Shown here piece after piece: positions 27,734 to 38,946 of a stretch of 64,000 nucleotides of DNA. The stretch's first letter is position 1, and the number at the start of each line of letters is the position of its first letter. The DNA comes from Pseudoalteromonas denitrificans DSM 6059. GTDB lineage: Bacteria > Pseudomonadota > Gammaproteobacteria > Enterobacterales > Alteromonadaceae. The notes under the pieces were generated by a model, which saw nothing but the letters and a program-made list of their open reading frames with translations, had not been told where the DNA came from and made no database searches. The stretch is taken from the NCBI RefSeq assembly GCF_900112265.1, contig NZ_FOLO01000008.1, positions 1 through 64,000 on the forward strand, read 5' to 3'. The translations under genes were made by a program, and so were the position numbers.

Positions 27734-28042
27734 ATGCAGATGCAATTTCAAATTGAAGAAAAACTTATGGCAAATATAGCTTGCCAGCACTTAATTGTTA
27801 CCAATGAAAGTCATATGCATAGTGCAGGCACTGATTCTCATTTTAAAGTTATCATTGTGAGTACTGAATTTGAAGGCAAACGCTTATTGCAACGCCATAG
27901 AGCCATTAATTCAGTTCTTGCTGATGAATTAGCAAATCATATTCACGCATTAGCATTGCACACTTATACTGAACATGAGTGGACCGAACTATATGAACAA
28001 GCACCTCTTTCACCAAAATGCGCTGGAGGTTCTAAAAAGTAA
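27734..28042 (+). CDS. bolA: BolA-family protein
   Basis: A 102-residue BolA protein, a partner of monothiol glutaredoxins and a stress or morphology regulator. The signature is seen in HLIVTNESHMHSAGTDSHFK and LLQRHRAINSVLADELANHI HALALHTYT (split here for length). Proximity to yajG and ampG reproduces the enterobacterial arrangement. It is convergent with the diguanylate cyclase gene (four bases between stops). Confidence 0.95.
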   Translation: MQMQFQIEEKLMANIACQHLIVTNESHMHSAGTDSHFKVIIVSTEFEGKRLLQRHRAINSVLADELANHIHALALHTYTEHEWTELYEQAPLSPKCAGGSKK

Positions 28043-28046
28043 ACAA

Positions 28047-29897
28047 TTAACTTTGTACTTGGTTTCTACCATTGTTTTTAGCTTTATATAATGCAATATC
28101 GGCTTCTATCATATAATCGGTTAATGACTTTTTGTTTTGGGGGTCACTCACATGAGTCGCACCAAAACTGGCGCTGATTTGACGGTTTATTCCGAGTGAG
28201 TGAGTATCTGATTGAAAGATACTCTCACGGATTTTATTTAACCTTTGGATTGTTTTTATTTGATCTATATCGCTTAAAATATACATGAACTCTTCCCCAC
28301 CCATTCGACAAAAAATGTCATCTTCATTAAGCGCTACCTGAGATTGTGAAACGGCTAATTGAATTACTTTATCTCCTATATCATGTCCATATGTATCGTT
28401 AACAGATTTGAATTCATCCAGATCCATTATTGCAATGCATAAGGTGCTTTGTGTTTTTTTGTTAAGTCGTTTTTCGGCCAGTTCTAAACCATGGCGTCTA
28501 TTTGTGATACCTGTGAGAACATCTGTATTTGCCAGAACCCTTATTTTTCTGAGTAAAAATAATAACCAAATAAACAGTATGGATAAGCTTAAGCAAAATA
28601 AAACTAATAAAGTTAAGTATGTATTTTGTTCCTGAACTGATTTTTTTGTGACACTTAGCTCTTTTTGTTGTTTTGTATTATCTTTTGCAAGTATATCAAT
28701 CACTTTATTTTGATTGTCTACTTGTACTATGGTGTTAGCTCTTTTTGTACGTTGTTCCCCTTGATTATCTTTGAAATTTATTACTCTATTAACCAAGCTT
28801 TTAGCGCTTTTATAAAGACCATTGATATCTTTGCTTTTATATAAAATATCAATGTTAGTTTTGTCTACTTCAAATAAACCAAAGTGATCGTTTTTTAATG
28901 TGAATATTTGCTTCGCTTCAGTGATAAATTTTTTTGCTCGAGTCAAGTCTCCAATTTCAACCAGTGATTTTGCTAAGAGCATTTTTGCTGCTATTGATGA
29001 GTTTTCAATTGCAGGGTCTGAATTGGATAGTAGTATTTCAGCATATTGAATTGCCTGGTCATATTGGCCTATTTGATAATAGATAAAAGAGAGTTCATAT
29101 ATAATGCTTGGGTAGTTGACATCATTTTTTTTGATTTTATATTTTTCTAATAAATATTTTAGTTTTTTTATTGCTTCATGTGGCTTCTGTTGAATGAATA
29201 ATATTCGTGATTCAATTTCGTTCAGTGAAATAAGAGTGTTTTTTGCATTAAGTTGTTTTGCTTGAGTTTTTGCTTGTTGCAAAGTGCGATTAGCCCCTTC
29301 AATATCTTGAGATATAAGCTGAAGTTCAATGATTTCAACTGCGATTTCTAAGGCTAAATAGGGTTCTTTAAGTTGCTGCCATTGTTGAATATTTTTAAAT
29401 GCGGTGTCAAAAGCAAGATCAAAAATAGCCTCATCGATATATGCAAAAAGGAGTAGCCGATTAAAGTAGGCGGATAACCTTAAGTTTTCATGAATAGAAA
29501 TTTGTTGTGAGATTGCCTGTAATGGCGCTAATAACCCTAGTTTCTCTCTTAGGATCTGTTCTTTTTCAAACTGAAATAATAAGAGCCAACTTGAATTTAA
29601 CTGGCTTTTTTTTTGCAATAAATTACGTGCTGTACTCATGGTTAGGTCAAGATATTTTTTATCTGAATTTACAGCTGATGCAAATAGGCTTAATTGTATC
29701 CAGCGTAACTTTTCTACATAAGATGCATTGTTTATGCTTAATAAAATAGTATTTAGTTGTGCTTGTGCAGTTAAGCTATCATTACGAGTAAGAGATTCAA
29801 TTTCAGTTAAAGTCTCAGTTATAGATTTTGCATTAACATTTAGGCTGATTAATAAAAAGATAATAATGATTTTGAATAACTGAGTAAAATCTAGCAT
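28047..29897 (-). CDS. Diguanylate cyclase with periplasmic TPR-like sensor
   Basis: About 616 residues: signal peptide (KIIIIFLLISLNVNA), a ~370-residue helical region with TPR-like repeats (e.g. SFIYYQIGQYDQAIQYAEIL), a coiled coil, a membrane helix (LTLLVLFCLSLSILFIWLLF) and a cytoplasmic GGDEF domain. The active site reads GGEEF with the NDVLTGITNRR-type start (ANTDVLTGITNRRHG). The inhibitory RxxD site normally just before the active loop is NEDD here, so feedback inhibition is probably absent. The ATG at 29897 is spaced better from AGGAT than the one at 29903. It should make cyclic di-GMP; the signal is unknown. Confidence 0.9.
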   Translation of the reverse strand: MLDFTQLFKIIIIFLLISLNVNAKSITETLTEIESLTRNDSLTAQAQLNTILLSINNASYVEKLRWIQLSLFASAVNSDKKYLDLTMSTARNLLQKKSQLNSSWLLLFQFEKEQILREKLGLLAPLQAISQQISIHENLRLSAYFNRLLLFAYIDEAIFDLAFDTAFKNIQQWQQLKEPYLALEIAVEIIELQLISQDIEGANRTLQQAKTQAKQLNAKNTLISLNEIESRILFIQQKPHEAIKKLKYLLEKYKIKKNDVNYPSIIYELSFIYYQIGQYDQAIQYAEILLSNSDPAIENSSIAAKMLLAKSLVEIGDLTRAKKFITEAKQIFTLKNDHFGLFEVDKTNIDILYKSKDINGLYKSAKSLVNRVINFKDNQGEQRTKRANTIVQVDNQNKVIDILAKDNTKQQKELSVTKKSVQEQNTYLTLLVLFCLSLSILFIWLLFLLRKIRVLANTDVLTGITNRRHGLELAEKRLNKKTQSTLCIAIMDLDEFKSVNDTYGHDIGDKVIQLAVSQSQVALNEDDIFCRMGGEEFMYILSDIDQIKTIQRLNKIRESIFQSDTHSLGINRQISASFGATHVSDPQNKKSLTDYMIEADIALYKAKNNGRNQVQS

Positions 29898-30126
29898 TAA
29901 CATATCCTATTAACGGTATGAATTTAGTTATAGTGTAAAATTATTATTTATTCATAGTATAGCTTCAACCAGTCATTTTTTGAAAAGCCCACACGAGTTT
30001 GTATGAGAGTAAATACTTTAAATTGGTCCATCTATTGTATTTTTCATTTTGAAGCTGTAACAAAGGTTTATTCTGGGTTTAATTAATGTTAAATTCTCGC
30101 GATAAATAACAATAATAATGTGATAG

Positions 30127-30642
30127 ATGCTGAGCAAATTAAGTAAAATCCATCAAAAAATAGATCAATTTACAGAAAGTTTAGGTAAAGCGATCTCTTG
30201 GTTTACTGTTTTAATGGTACTGATTATGGTGAGTATCGTTTTGTTACGTTATGGCTTTAATATTGGCTGGATTGCAATGCAAGAGTCGGTTTTATATTTG
30301 CACGCTTTTGTATTTATGTTGGGTTGTTCTTATACCTTAAAACATAATGGTCATGTACGAGTTGATATTTTTTATCGTCGATTTAGCATTAAAAAACAAG
30401 CTTGGGTCAATTTACTGGGATGCATATTTTTATTATTTCCCGTTACTATTTTTATCTCAGTAATGAGCTTTGATTATATCACTAGCTCATGGTCTGTTAT
30501 GGAAGGATCTCGCGAGGCGGGCGGTTTGCCTGGCGTTTTTATTTTAAAGTCTTTGATCCCCTTATTGTCTCTTACCTTAATTATTCAAGCAATTTCAGAA
30601 ATATTAAAATCTGTTGAAATATTGCTTGGTCATAAAAATTAA
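30127..30642 (+). CDS. dctQ: TRAP transporter small permease subunit
   Basis: A 171-residue inner-membrane protein with four helices of the DctQ type; the conserved segment is LHAFVFMLGCSYTLKHNGHV RVDIFY (split), and WSVMEGSREAGGLPG is found in the TakQ-like group. It bridges the binding protein and the large permease in a Na+-driven importer. It lies 24 bases before dctM. Confidence 0.93.
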   Translation: MLSKLSKIHQKIDQFTESLGKAISWFTVLMVLIMVSIVLLRYGFNIGWIAMQESVLYLHAFVFMLGCSYTLKHNGHVRVDIFYRRFSIKKQAWVNLLGCIFLLFPVTIFISVMSFDYITSSWSVMEGSREAGGLPGVFILKSLIPLLSLTLIIQAISEILKSVEILLGHKN

Positions 30643-30666
30643 ATTAATTTTTCAGGAGTTAAGACC

Positions 30667-32046
30667 ATGGAGTATATGGCCTTATATTTATTTTTAACGG
30701 TTTGTCTTGTTTTATTAATTGGCTTTCCAGTTGCATTCTCACTGGCAGGCACTGCTTTGGCATTTGCTGGTATTGGTATGTTAGCTGGACATTTTGATGC
30801 TTCTTTTTTACATGCAGTTCCGAACAGACTTTTTGGCATTATCTCAAATACAACTTTAATGGCCGTGCCTTTATTTATTTTTATGGGCGTTATGCTTGAG
30901 AAGTCCAAAGTGGCTGAGAACTTATTAGATGCCATGGCACTTGTGATGGGTAAAACTAAAGCAGGAATGGGTATTGCTGTAACCTTAGTCGGAATGCTAC
31001 TTGCTGCAAGCACAGGGATTGTAGGGGCAACCGTCGTAACTATGGGGTTGTTAGCTTTACCTACGATGCTTAAACGTGGTTATAGCCCACAATATAGCGC
31101 GGGTATTATTGCCGCGACGGGCTCTTTAGGTCAAATTATTCCTCCTTCAATAGCACTCGTTTTATTAGGTGATGTACTTTCAAGTAGTTATCAACAAGCA
31201 CAGCTTAATATGGGGATATTTTCACCTGAAACAATATCAATTGCTGATTTATTTGCAGGTGCTGTGATCCCAGGGATTATATTGGTTGTGCTTTATATAT
31301 TATATTCAGTATTGCTTGCCTTTATTAAACCCGAACAAGTCCCTTCTTTACTTGATGAAGATATTGATTATATAAAAAGTAGAAAATCTGTTGGTGTATT
31401 TTCTGCATTAGTACCGCCATTGTTATTAATTATATGCGTATTGGGGTCAATTTTGTTTGGGTTAGCAACGCCTACAGAAGCATCTGGTGTAGGGGCTTTT
31501 GGCGCATCTTTATTAGCCTTATGGCAAAAACAACTCACAGTCATTAATTTACAAGATGTGATGCGCCAGACTTTAAAAATAACGGCTATGGTATTTATGA
31601 TATTGATTGGTGCATCGATATTTTCTTTAGTATTTAGAGGCTTTGGTGGTGAAGAGTTAATAGCTGGATTTTTTGAGCAGTTACCTGGAGGAAAGGTTGC
31701 TGCCGTTTTAGTTGTAATGTTAGTAATGTTTTTACTTGGTTTTATTTTAGACTTTATTGAAATTACTTTTGTTGTGGTGCCTATTGTCGCGCCTATTTTA
31801 TTAATGATGGGAGTAGATCCTGTTTGGTTAGGCATTATGATAGCTGTTAATTTACAAACTTCATTTTTAACGCCGCCCTTTGGTTTTGCTCTTTTTTATC
31901 TACGGGGTGTTGCAGACAAAAGTATTTTAACTTCAGATATCTATAAAGGTGTGATCCCCTTTATTGTAATGCAATTACTGCTCTTGATTTTAATGTCTGT
32001 TTACCCTCAAGTAGTCACTTGGCTGCCAGATATGTTATATAAATAA
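30667..32046 (+). CDS. dctM: TRAP transporter large permease subunit
   Basis: A 459-residue ion-coupled permease of the DctM family. It has many hydrophobic helices, with typical segments GIVGATVVTMGLLALPTMLK, GSLGQIIPPSIALVLLGDV and ILDFIEITFVVVPIVAPILL. AGGAGTTAAGACC precedes the ATG. A cytoplasmic loop near IDYIKSRKSVGV separates the two halves. It is in an operon with dctQ; the binding protein gene follows after about 100 bases. Confidence 0.95.
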   Translation: MEYMALYLFLTVCLVLLIGFPVAFSLAGTALAFAGIGMLAGHFDASFLHAVPNRLFGIISNTTLMAVPLFIFMGVMLEKSKVAENLLDAMALVMGKTKAGMGIAVTLVGMLLAASTGIVGATVVTMGLLALPTMLKRGYSPQYSAGIIAATGSLGQIIPPSIALVLLGDVLSSSYQQAQLNMGIFSPETISIADLFAGAVIPGIILVVLYILYSVLLAFIKPEQVPSLLDEDIDYIKSRKSVGVFSALVPPLLLIICVLGSILFGLATPTEASGVGAFGASLLALWQKQLTVINLQDVMRQTLKITAMVFMILIGASIFSLVFRGFGGEELIAGFFEQLPGGKVAAVLVVMLVMFLLGFILDFIEITFVVVPIVAPILLMMGVDPVWLGIMIAVNLQTSFLTPPFGFALFYLRGVADKSILTSDIYKGVIPFIVMQLLLLILMSVYPQVVTWLPDMLYK

Positions 32047-32149
32047 TAAATGACTCTAAATCGTTTAAAATAAAATAAATAGTTCAGACGATGTAATGTA
32101 AAGCTTTATTGGTGCTGATATCAGTAGAATTTAAAGGGAGAAACGAAAA

Positions 32150-33253
32150 ATGAAATTGATAAAAAAAGCGATTATTTTAGGGGTAACAAGTTTACTCATT
32201 TTTGGCTGCTCAGATAAAAACAGCACTTCAAATAATAATGTACAAACAAAGGCAGTCCAAGTAGCGCAAACATTTAAATGGAAACTTGTGACAAGTTGGC
32301 CTAAAAACTATCCAGGTTTAGGAACTGCACCTGAAAAATTTGCCAAGAATGTGAATTTAATGAGCAATGGTCGGTTAACCGTTAAAGTATATGGTGCTGG
32401 GGAATTAGTGCCAGGCTTTGAAGTATTTGATACTGTATCGGCGGGTACAGCTCAAATGGGCCACAGTGCTGCATATTACTGGAAAGGTAAACTTCCTGCA
32501 GCGCAATTTTTTACTGCAATTCCTTTTGGTATGAACGCCCAAGAAATGAATGGCTGGCTGCATCATGGTGGAGGTTTAAAGTTATGGCAAGATTTATATA
32601 AACCTTATAATTTGATCCCTGCAGCTGGTGGTAATACAGGTGTTCAAATGGCTGGTTGGTTTAAAAAAGAAATCAATACAGTTGAAGATTTGAAAGGTCT
32701 TAAAATGCGCATTCCAGGTTTAGGGGGCGAAGTGCTTAAAAAGTTAGGTGGCTTACCTGTATCTTTGACTGGTGGCGAATTATTTACGTCATTACAAACG
32801 GGTGCCATTGATGCCACTGAGTGGGTGGGTCCGTACAATGATCTTGCTTTTGGATTAAATAAAGCCGCAGAGTTTTATTATTATTCTGGTTGGCATGAGC
32901 CTGGCGCTAATTTAGAGTTTTTAATTAATCAAGATGCTTTTAATGAGCTGCCTGATGATTTAAAAGCAATTGTTAATGCTGCAATGCGCGTTGCTAATAC
33001 AGACATGTTGGATGAGTATACAGCTCGAAATAATAAAGCTTTGGAACAATTGGTAAATAAACACAAAGTGCAGTTACGTAAATTCTCCCCTGAGATAATG
33101 GCTGCATTAAAACAAGGCATGAGTGAAGTTATGCGTGAGCAAATTGCTGCAAACCCTAAAATGAAACAAATTTGGCAGTCTTATCAAGCTTTTTATAATC
33201 AAGCCAAGTCATATCATGATATTTCTGAAAAAGAATATTATTTAAATAGATAA
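32150..33253 (+). CDS. TRAP transporter substrate-binding protein, TakP-like
   Basis: A 367-residue periplasmic binding protein with a lipobox (LLIFGC, Cys20), so probably membrane-tethered. It opens KWKLVTSWPKNYPGLGTAPE and contains GHSAAYYWKGKLPAAQFFTA, TGGELFTSLQTGAIDATEW and YYYSGWHEPGANLEFLIN. These fit the TakP group that binds 2-oxo or 2-hydroxy monocarboxylates (pyruvate, lactate) with a metal ion. AGGGAGAAACGAAAA precedes the ATG. With dctQM it forms one importer. Substrate is inferred from the subgroup. Confidence 0.92.
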   Translation: MKLIKKAIILGVTSLLIFGCSDKNSTSNNNVQTKAVQVAQTFKWKLVTSWPKNYPGLGTAPEKFAKNVNLMSNGRLTVKVYGAGELVPGFEVFDTVSAGTAQMGHSAAYYWKGKLPAAQFFTAIPFGMNAQEMNGWLHHGGGLKLWQDLYKPYNLIPAAGGNTGVQMAGWFKKEINTVEDLKGLKMRIPGLGGEVLKKLGGLPVSLTGGELFTSLQTGAIDATEWVGPYNDLAFGLNKAAEFYYYSGWHEPGANLEFLINQDAFNELPDDLKAIVNAAMRVANTDMLDEYTARNNKALEQLVNKHKVQLRKFSPEIMAALKQGMSEVMREQIAANPKMKQIWQSYQAFYNQAKSYHDISEKEYYLNR

Positions 33254-33406
33254 GATGGAAAACCTTGAGTAAGCGCTAAAACAGTGTTGGATGAATGTAC
33301 TTTAAAATCTACAGCGTTTAAACACATCCGACCTGTTAAATCATTTTTATCGTTAAACTAACGCTTAGTTTTATGAATAATTACAATATAAGTATGGGAT
33401 AAGAGT

Positions 33407-34597
33407 ATGGTTATTAAGCCTAAAATCCGTGGATTTATCTGCACCAACGCACACCCTGTTGGCTGTGCTGAGCACGTTAAAGAACAAATTGAGTATGTTA
33501 AAGCACAAGGGCCTATTGAAAATGGCCCTAAAAATGTTTTAGTAATAGGTGCCTCTACGGGTTATGGTTTAGCAACACGAATTACAGCTACATTTGGTTC
33601 TGGTGCTAATACATTGGGTATTTTCTTTGAAAAAGAAGGTACCGAAAAGAGAACTGGCTCTGCTGGCTGGTATAACTCAGCAGCTTTTCATGAAGAGGCT
33701 TCTAAAGCAGGTGTTTGGGCAAAAAGCATTAATGGCGATGCATTTTCTGATGAAATTAAAGCTAAAACAATTGAAGCCATTAAAGCTGATATGGGTAAGA
33801 TTGATTTAGTTATTTATTCTTTAGCATCTCCACGTCGTACAGATCCTAAAACAGGTGAAGTTCATACTTCTACTTTAAAGCCAATTGGGCAAGAGATAAC
33901 AACTAAAAATTTAAATACATCTAAGCGTATTATTGATTCTGTCACTGTTGAAGCGGCAAATGAAGATGAAATCGCCAATACGATTAAAGTAATGGGCGGT
34001 GAAGATTGGGAGTTATGGCTAGAAGCATTAAATGAAGCAAACGTATTAGCCGATAACTTCAAAACGACAGCTTATACTTATATAGGTAAAGAATTAACTT
34101 GGCCTATATATGGTCATGCGACGATTGGTAAAGCAAAAGAAGACTTAGATCGTGCAACTGCCGCTATCAAAACTTTAACAGCAGATATAAATGGTGAGGC
34201 GTATGTTTCATCATTAAATGCAGTTGTGACACAAGCAAGCTCTGCAATTCCAATTATGCCACTTTATATTTCTGCTTTGTTTAAAGTAATGAAAGAAGAT
34301 GGCACTTATGAAGGTACTATTGAGCAAATTGATAGTTTATTCAGGGAAAACCTTTACGGTAATACACCGCGTTTTGATGCCGACGGTCATTTATTCCAGA
34401 ACTATAAAGAGCTTGAAGATGATGTGCAGCAACGTATACAAAAAGTGTGGGATATTGTAGATACAGATTCAATTGATGAGCTAACAGATTACATTGGTTA
34501 TCATAATGAATTTTTACGTTTGTTCGGCTTTGGTATTGACCATGTTAATTATGAAGATGATGTAAGCCCTGTTGCAGATATAGAACACATGATCTAA
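33407..34597 (+). CDS. fabV: Enoyl-ACP reductase, FabV type
   Basis: A 396-residue NADH-dependent enoyl-acyl carrier reductase, the last step of the fatty-acid elongation cycle; this type is naturally triclosan-tolerant. The N-terminus MVIKPKIRGFICTNAHPVGC is diagnostic, followed by the NAD-binding VLVIGASTGYGLATR and the active-site Y-x8-K in PIYGHATIGKAKED. GGGATAAGAGT precedes the ATG. It is monocistronic with a terminator. Confidence 0.97.
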   Translation: MVIKPKIRGFICTNAHPVGCAEHVKEQIEYVKAQGPIENGPKNVLVIGASTGYGLATRITATFGSGANTLGIFFEKEGTEKRTGSAGWYNSAAFHEEASKAGVWAKSINGDAFSDEIKAKTIEAIKADMGKIDLVIYSLASPRRTDPKTGEVHTSTLKPIGQEITTKNLNTSKRIIDSVTVEAANEDEIANTIKVMGGEDWELWLEALNEANVLADNFKTTAYTYIGKELTWPIYGHATIGKAKEDLDRATAAIKTLTADINGEAYVSSLNAVVTQASSAIPIMPLYISALFKVMKEDGTYEGTIEQIDSLFRENLYGNTPRFDADGHLFQNYKELEDDVQQRIQKVWDIVDTDSIDELTDYIGYHNEFLRLFGFGIDHVNYEDDVSPVADIEHMI

Positions 34598-35016
34598 AAA
34601 GAGCTCATTATTTTTTATTATAAACCGCTGGTCCTGTTATGGGGTTGGCGGTTTTTTATTAATGAGAATTATTGCTATTAAATGAAGTTTTTGATGTTTT
34701 TTAACTCAAAAGGCATAATTTTTAGACTTTAGTCTATGCTTAGTTGTTGAGTGAAAAGTGACCTGTTTTGATTTAGGTCTGAATTAGTTAATTTGTAAGC
34801 ATTAATTTCAATAATGCCCTCGCTAAAGATAGGGTTTTAATGCTAAAATCCCGCAAATTATTTTATTTTCGCTGTATATTCTTTTCTTGTTTGAAATTTA
34901 AGCTTCAAATGGGACACCTTTACGGGAACTTATAAAAAGTTGGGTTGCTTTTTTAAGTTAGATTTTATGGCCGGTTAGATGAACAGTTTCTTTCCTTTAA
35001 TGTAATGCAAGTGTCT
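34598..35016. other. fabV terminator and nqr leader region
   Basis: About 420 bases. The first 60 hold the fabV terminator. The rest, AT-rich, should contain the promoter and untranslated leader of the nqr operon. A short imperfect repeat (aatgccctcgctaaagataggg, split of no clear meaning) and tttacgggaacttataaaaag were seen, but no confident promoter was assigned. Confidence 0.5.
34622..34657 (+). terminator. Intrinsic terminator of fabV
   Basis: Stem aaaccgc / gcggttt with an imperfectly paired inner region (tggtcc / ggggttg), followed by a T-run. It begins 25 bases after the fabV stop. Confidence 0.8.
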
Positions 35017-36360
35017 ATGATCAATATAAAAAAAGGTCTGGATCTTCCAATAGAAGGTGCACCACAACAAGTAATTCACGACGGTTCTGCCGTTAAACGA
35101 GTTGCCGTGTTGGGTGAGGAATTTATTGGAATGCGTCCGTCCATGCAAGTTCGAGTGGGTGACCAAGTCAAAAAAGGCCAAGTTCTTTTTGTAGATAAAA
35201 AGACTCCTGGCGTAAAATTCACAGCAACAGCTTCGGGTGTTGTTAAAGAGATTAACCGTGGTGCAAAGCGTGTTTTGCAATCAGTTGTGATCGAAATCGA
35301 TGGCAATGAGCAAATCACTTTTGACTCTTTCACTTTAGATGCGTTATCAACGCTAGAACGTGAAAAAGTTCAAAATGTACTTGTTGAATCAGGTCAGTGG
35401 ACAGCAATGCGTACACGCCCTTTCAGCAAAGTGCCGGCTTTAGATGCCAAGCCTAATTCAATATTTGTAACCGCTATGGATACTAATCCATTAGCCGCTG
35501 ATCCTGTTGTTGTGATCGGTGAAAATAGTGATGCTTTTGAAGCAGGACTATCTGTGGTTTCACGTTTGACAGATGGCAAGGTTTTTGTCTGTAAACAAGC
35601 TGGAAGTTCAATTCCAAGCTCATCTGTTGCTTCTGTAGAAGTACAAGAGTTTGCGGGAGTTCATCCTGCTGGTTTAGTTGGTACTCATATTCATCATTTA
35701 GATGCTGTTTCTGCTAGCAAACAAGTATGGCACTTAGGTTACCAAGATGTGATTGCATTTGGTAAGTTATTCCTTACGGGTGAAATTTTCACTGACCGTG
35801 TTATCTCAGTTGCAGGTCCTGCAGTTAAGAACCCACGTTTAGTTAAAACGCAATTAGGTGCAAACCTAACAGATTTGATTAGTGGTGAACTAGAAGATGG
35901 TGAAAACCGTATTGTTTCTGGTTCGGTACTGTCTGGTTCAACGGCAAATGGCGTTCACGCTTATTTAGGTCGTTATCATAATCAAGTTTCAGTATTAGCT
36001 GAAGGCCGTGAAAAAGAATTATTTGGCTGGATAGCTCCAGGTGCTAAAAAATTCTCAGTAACACGTACTTTCTTATCTCATTTATCACCTAAGCGTCTAT
36101 TTAATATGACAACTTCTACAGGTGGTTCTGAGCGTTCTATGGTGCCACTTGGTAGCTATGAGCGAGTAATGCCGCTAGATATTCTTCCTACACATTTATT
36201 ACGTGACTTAATTGTGCGTGATCTTGATAGTGCCGTTTCGTTAGGTGCACTTGAATTAGATGAAGAAGATTTAGCGTTATGTACTTTCGTTTGCCCAGGT
36301 AAATACGAATATGGCGTAATTCTTCGTGATTGCCTGAATACAATCGAGAAGGAAGGCTAA
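35017..36360 (+). CDS. nqrA: Na+-translocating NADH:quinone reductase subunit A
   Basis: A 447-residue peripheral subunit of the Na+-NQR complex on the cytoplasmic side, implicated in quinone binding. It starts [16 protein letters not shown] from the ATG at 35017; an in-frame ATG at 35005 would add four residues. [20 protein letters not shown] near the C-terminus is typical. It is the first gene of six in the operon; nqrB follows after two bases. Confidence 0.97.
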   Translation: MINIKKGLDLPIEGAPQQVIHDGSAVKRVAVLGEEFIGMRPSMQVRVGDQVKKGQVLFVDKKTPGVKFTATASGVVKEINRGAKRVLQSVVIEIDGNEQITFDSFTLDALSTLEREKVQNVLVESGQWTAMRTRPFSKVPALDAKPNSIFVTAMDTNPLAADPVVVIGENSDAFEAGLSVVSRLTDGKVFVCKQAGSSIPSSSVASVEVQEFAGVHPAGLVGTHIHHLDAVSASKQVWHLGYQDVIAFGKLFLTGEIFTDRVISVAGPAVKNPRLVKTQLGANLTDLISGELEDGENRIVSGSVLSGSTANGVHAYLGRYHNQVSVLAEGREKELFGWIAPGAKKFSVTRTFLSHLSPKRLFNMTTSTGGSERSMVPLGSYERVMPLDILPTHLLRDLIVRDLDSAVSLGALELDEEDLALCTFVCPGKYEYGVILRDCLNTIEKEG

Positions 36361-36362
36361 TA

Positions 36363-37565
36363 ATGAGCTTAAAGAATTATTTAGAAAAAATAGAACCTAA
36401 TTTTGAGCCAGGTGGTAAACACGAAAAGTGGTTTGTGCTTTACGAAGCAGCTGCAACTATTTTCTATACGCCGGGTTTTGTAACTAAAAACGGTTCTCAC
36501 GTACGTGATAATATCGATCTTAAACGTATTATGATCTTAGTTTGGATGGCAACATTCCCAGCTATGTTTTTTGGTATGTTCAATATTGGTCATCAAGCTG
36601 CTGATGCACTTGCTGGCGGCGCTGTTTTAGCCGATAGCTGGCAGGTTGGTTTGTTCCAAATGTTAGGTGGTGAATTAACTTCATCCTCTGCATGGGGCGC
36701 CAAAATGTTTTATGGTGCGTGTTTCTTCTTACCTATCTACGCGACTATTTTTGCGGTAGGTGGTTTTTGGGAAGTTATTTTTGCGGGAATCCGTAAACAC
36801 GAAGTAAATGAAGGTTTCTTTGTTACTTCAGTATTGTTTGCATTAATCTTGCCTGCAACAATTCCATTATGGCAAGTTGCCTTAGGTATTACTTTTGGTG
36901 TTGTAATTGCCAAAGAAGTATTTGGTGGTACAGGTCGTAACTTTTTAAACCCTGCATTGGCTGGTCGTGCTTTCCTTTTCTTTGCATATCCTGCTGCAAT
37001 TTCAGGCGATACAGTATGGACTGCTGTCGATAACTTCTCTGGCGCAACTATGCTTGCACAAGGTGTTATGGGTTCAATTGATTTTTCTAACATGGATTTA
37101 TGGTTGGAGTCATTTTATGGCTTTGTTCAGGGTTCTGTAGGTGAAACTTCTACGCTTGCACTTGCCATTGGTGGATTATTCTTAATGTATGTTCGAATTG
37201 CATCATGGCGTATTGTTGTTGGTGTAATGATCGGCATGATTGCAACATCTTTGCTATTAAATTGGGTTGGTTCTGAAACTAATCAAATGTTTGCAATGCC
37301 TTGGCATTGGCATTTAGTGTTAGGTGGCTTTGCTTTTGGTATGTTCTTCATGGCAACAGACCCAGTATCTGCATCATTCACTGATACAGGTAAATGGTAC
37401 TACGGTGCATTAATTGGTTTTATGGTTGTGATGATCCGTGTTGTAAACCCTGCATACCCAGAAGGTATGATGTTAGCGATTCTTTTTGCTAACTTGTTTG
37501 CACCGTTATTTGATCACTTCGTTGTACAGTCGAACATCAAACGGAGGTTAGCACGCAATGTCTAG
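36363..37565 (+). CDS. nqrB: Na+-translocating NADH:quinone reductase subunit B
   Basis: A 400-residue membrane subunit carrying a covalent FMN and riboflavin; it forms part of the Na+ path. The flavinylation motif DNFSGATM places the FMN on Thr229. It starts [19 protein letters not shown] after AAGGCTAATA. Its end overlaps nqrC by eight bases (37558-37565). Confidence 0.98.
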   Translation: MSLKNYLEKIEPNFEPGGKHEKWFVLYEAAATIFYTPGFVTKNGSHVRDNIDLKRIMILVWMATFPAMFFGMFNIGHQAADALAGGAVLADSWQVGLFQMLGGELTSSSAWGAKMFYGACFFLPIYATIFAVGGFWEVIFAGIRKHEVNEGFFVTSVLFALILPATIPLWQVALGITFGVVIAKEVFGGTGRNFLNPALAGRAFLFFAYPAAISGDTVWTAVDNFSGATMLAQGVMGSIDFSNMDLWLESFYGFVQGSVGETSTLALAIGGLFLMYVRIASWRIVVGVMIGMIATSLLLNWVGSETNQMFAMPWHWHLVLGGFAFGMFFMATDPVSASFTDTGKWYYGALIGFMVVMIRVVNPAYPEGMMLAILFANLFAPLFDHFVVQSNIKRRLARNV

Positions 37566-38307
37566 TAATAAAGAGTCAATCGGTAAAACGCTTGGTGTTG
37601 TAGTTGGATTATGTTTAGTGTGTGCTGTTTTAGTATCTACTGCTGCAGTTCAACTTCGTCCACTTCAAGCAATAAACAAAGCGATCGATGTTCAAACAAA
37701 CATCTTAGCGGCTGCTGGCATTGAAGTTAAAGACGGTGCTGATATTCAGACTATCTTCAACAAAAATGTTGAAGCTAAAGTTGTTGACATGAAAACGGGT
37801 AAATTTGTTGATACAGATCCAAATAGCTTTGACTTTGAAAAAAGCAAATTTGATCAAAAAATCAGTTTCAAACTTGATAAAAAAATGGATACTGCTGGTA
37901 TTCAACGTATGACTAATGAATCACCTGTATATTTTGTTAAAGAAAATGGCAAAGTAAATACTCTTATATTACCTGTACAAGGTTATGGTTTATGGGGTGT
38001 TATGTTTGGTTTTATCGCTTTAGATGTTGATACTACAACAGTTAAAAATATTAACTTTTATAAGCATAGCGAAACACCTGGTCTAGGCGGCGAGATTCAA
38101 AACCCTAAATGGGTTGCGACTTGGGCTGGTAAACAACTTCCGGTTGATATCATTAAAGGTTATACAGGTAATGACATTAATAAGTTAGATGGCCTTTCTG
38201 GTGCGACTTTAACTTCTATTGGTGTTGATAATACGTTTAAATTCTGGACAGGTGAAAACGGCTTTGGTCCTTTCCTTGCAGAAGTTCGTAAAGGAGCGTT
38301 GAACTAA
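37558..38307 (+). CDS. nqrC: Na+-translocating NADH:quinone reductase subunit C
   Basis: A 249-residue subunit with one N-terminal membrane helix ([20 protein letters not shown]) and a periplasmic domain bearing a second covalent FMN. The acceptor is Thr217 in the motif [11 protein letters not shown]. It shares its final base with the nqrD start (TAATG). Confidence 0.98.
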   Translation: MSSNKESIGKTLGVVVGLCLVCAVLVSTAAVQLRPLQAINKAIDVQTNILAAAGIEVKDGADIQTIFNKNVEAKVVDMKTGKFVDTDPNSFDFEKSKFDQKISFKLDKKMDTAGIQRMTNESPVYFVKENGKVNTLILPVQGYGLWGVMFGFIALDVDTTTVKNINFYKHSETPGLGGEIQNPKWVATWAGKQLPVDIIKGYTGNDINKLDGLSGATLTSIGVDNTFKFWTGENGFGPFLAEVRKGALN

Positions 38308-38936
38308 TGGCTGATTCTAAAGAAATCAAACAGGCGCTACTTGGTCCTGTATTTGCTAACAACCCAATTGCTTTACAAGTACTAGGTGTTTGTTCTGCAC
38401 TAGCGGTAACTTCAAGCCTTAAAAATGCTTTGATCATGACTATGGCTGTAATGATTGTTACTGCATTTTCAAGCATGTTTATTTCAATGCTACGTAACCA
38501 CATACCTTCAAGTGTACGTATTATTGTTCAAATGACGATTATCGCATCTGTTGTAATCATTGTTGACCAAGTATTACAAGCTTACTCTTACGCAACAGCA
38601 AAAGAGCTTTCTGTATTTGTTGGTTTAATCATTACTAACTGTATTGTAATGGGTCGTGCTGAAGCTTACGCAATGAAAACGGGTCCTATGATGTCATTTG
38701 TTGATGGTCTAGGTAATGGCTTAGGTTACGGCGTAGTACTATTAACTGTTGGTTTTATTCGTGAACTATTCGGTAAAGGAACATTATTTGATGTTTCAAT
38801 TATTCCATTAGTTGCAGACGGTGGTTGGTATCAACCTATGGGTTTACTTATCTTACCACCAAGTTCTTTCTTCATTATTGGTTTATTCATATGGGTACTA
38901 CGTACTTATAAGAAAGACCAAGTAGAAAAGGCTTAA
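38307..38936 (+). CDS. nqrD: Na+-translocating NADH:quinone reductase subunit D
   Basis: A 209-residue six-helix membrane subunit of the NqrDE/RnfAE pair, holding with NqrE the intramembrane iron centre. [16 protein letters not shown] contains the conserved Cys of the half-channel; the N-terminal [19 protein letters not shown] is typical. GGAGCGTTGAACT precedes the ATG. Confidence 0.97.
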   Translation: MADSKEIKQALLGPVFANNPIALQVLGVCSALAVTSSLKNALIMTMAVMIVTAFSSMFISMLRNHIPSSVRIIVQMTIIASVVIIVDQVLQAYSYATAKELSVFVGLIITNCIVMGRAEAYAMKTGPMMSFVDGLGNGLGYGVVLLTVGFIRELFGKGTLFDVSIIPLVADGGWYQPMGLLILPPSSFFIIGLFIWVLRTYKKDQVEKA

Positions 38937-38946
38937 GGGGATAATA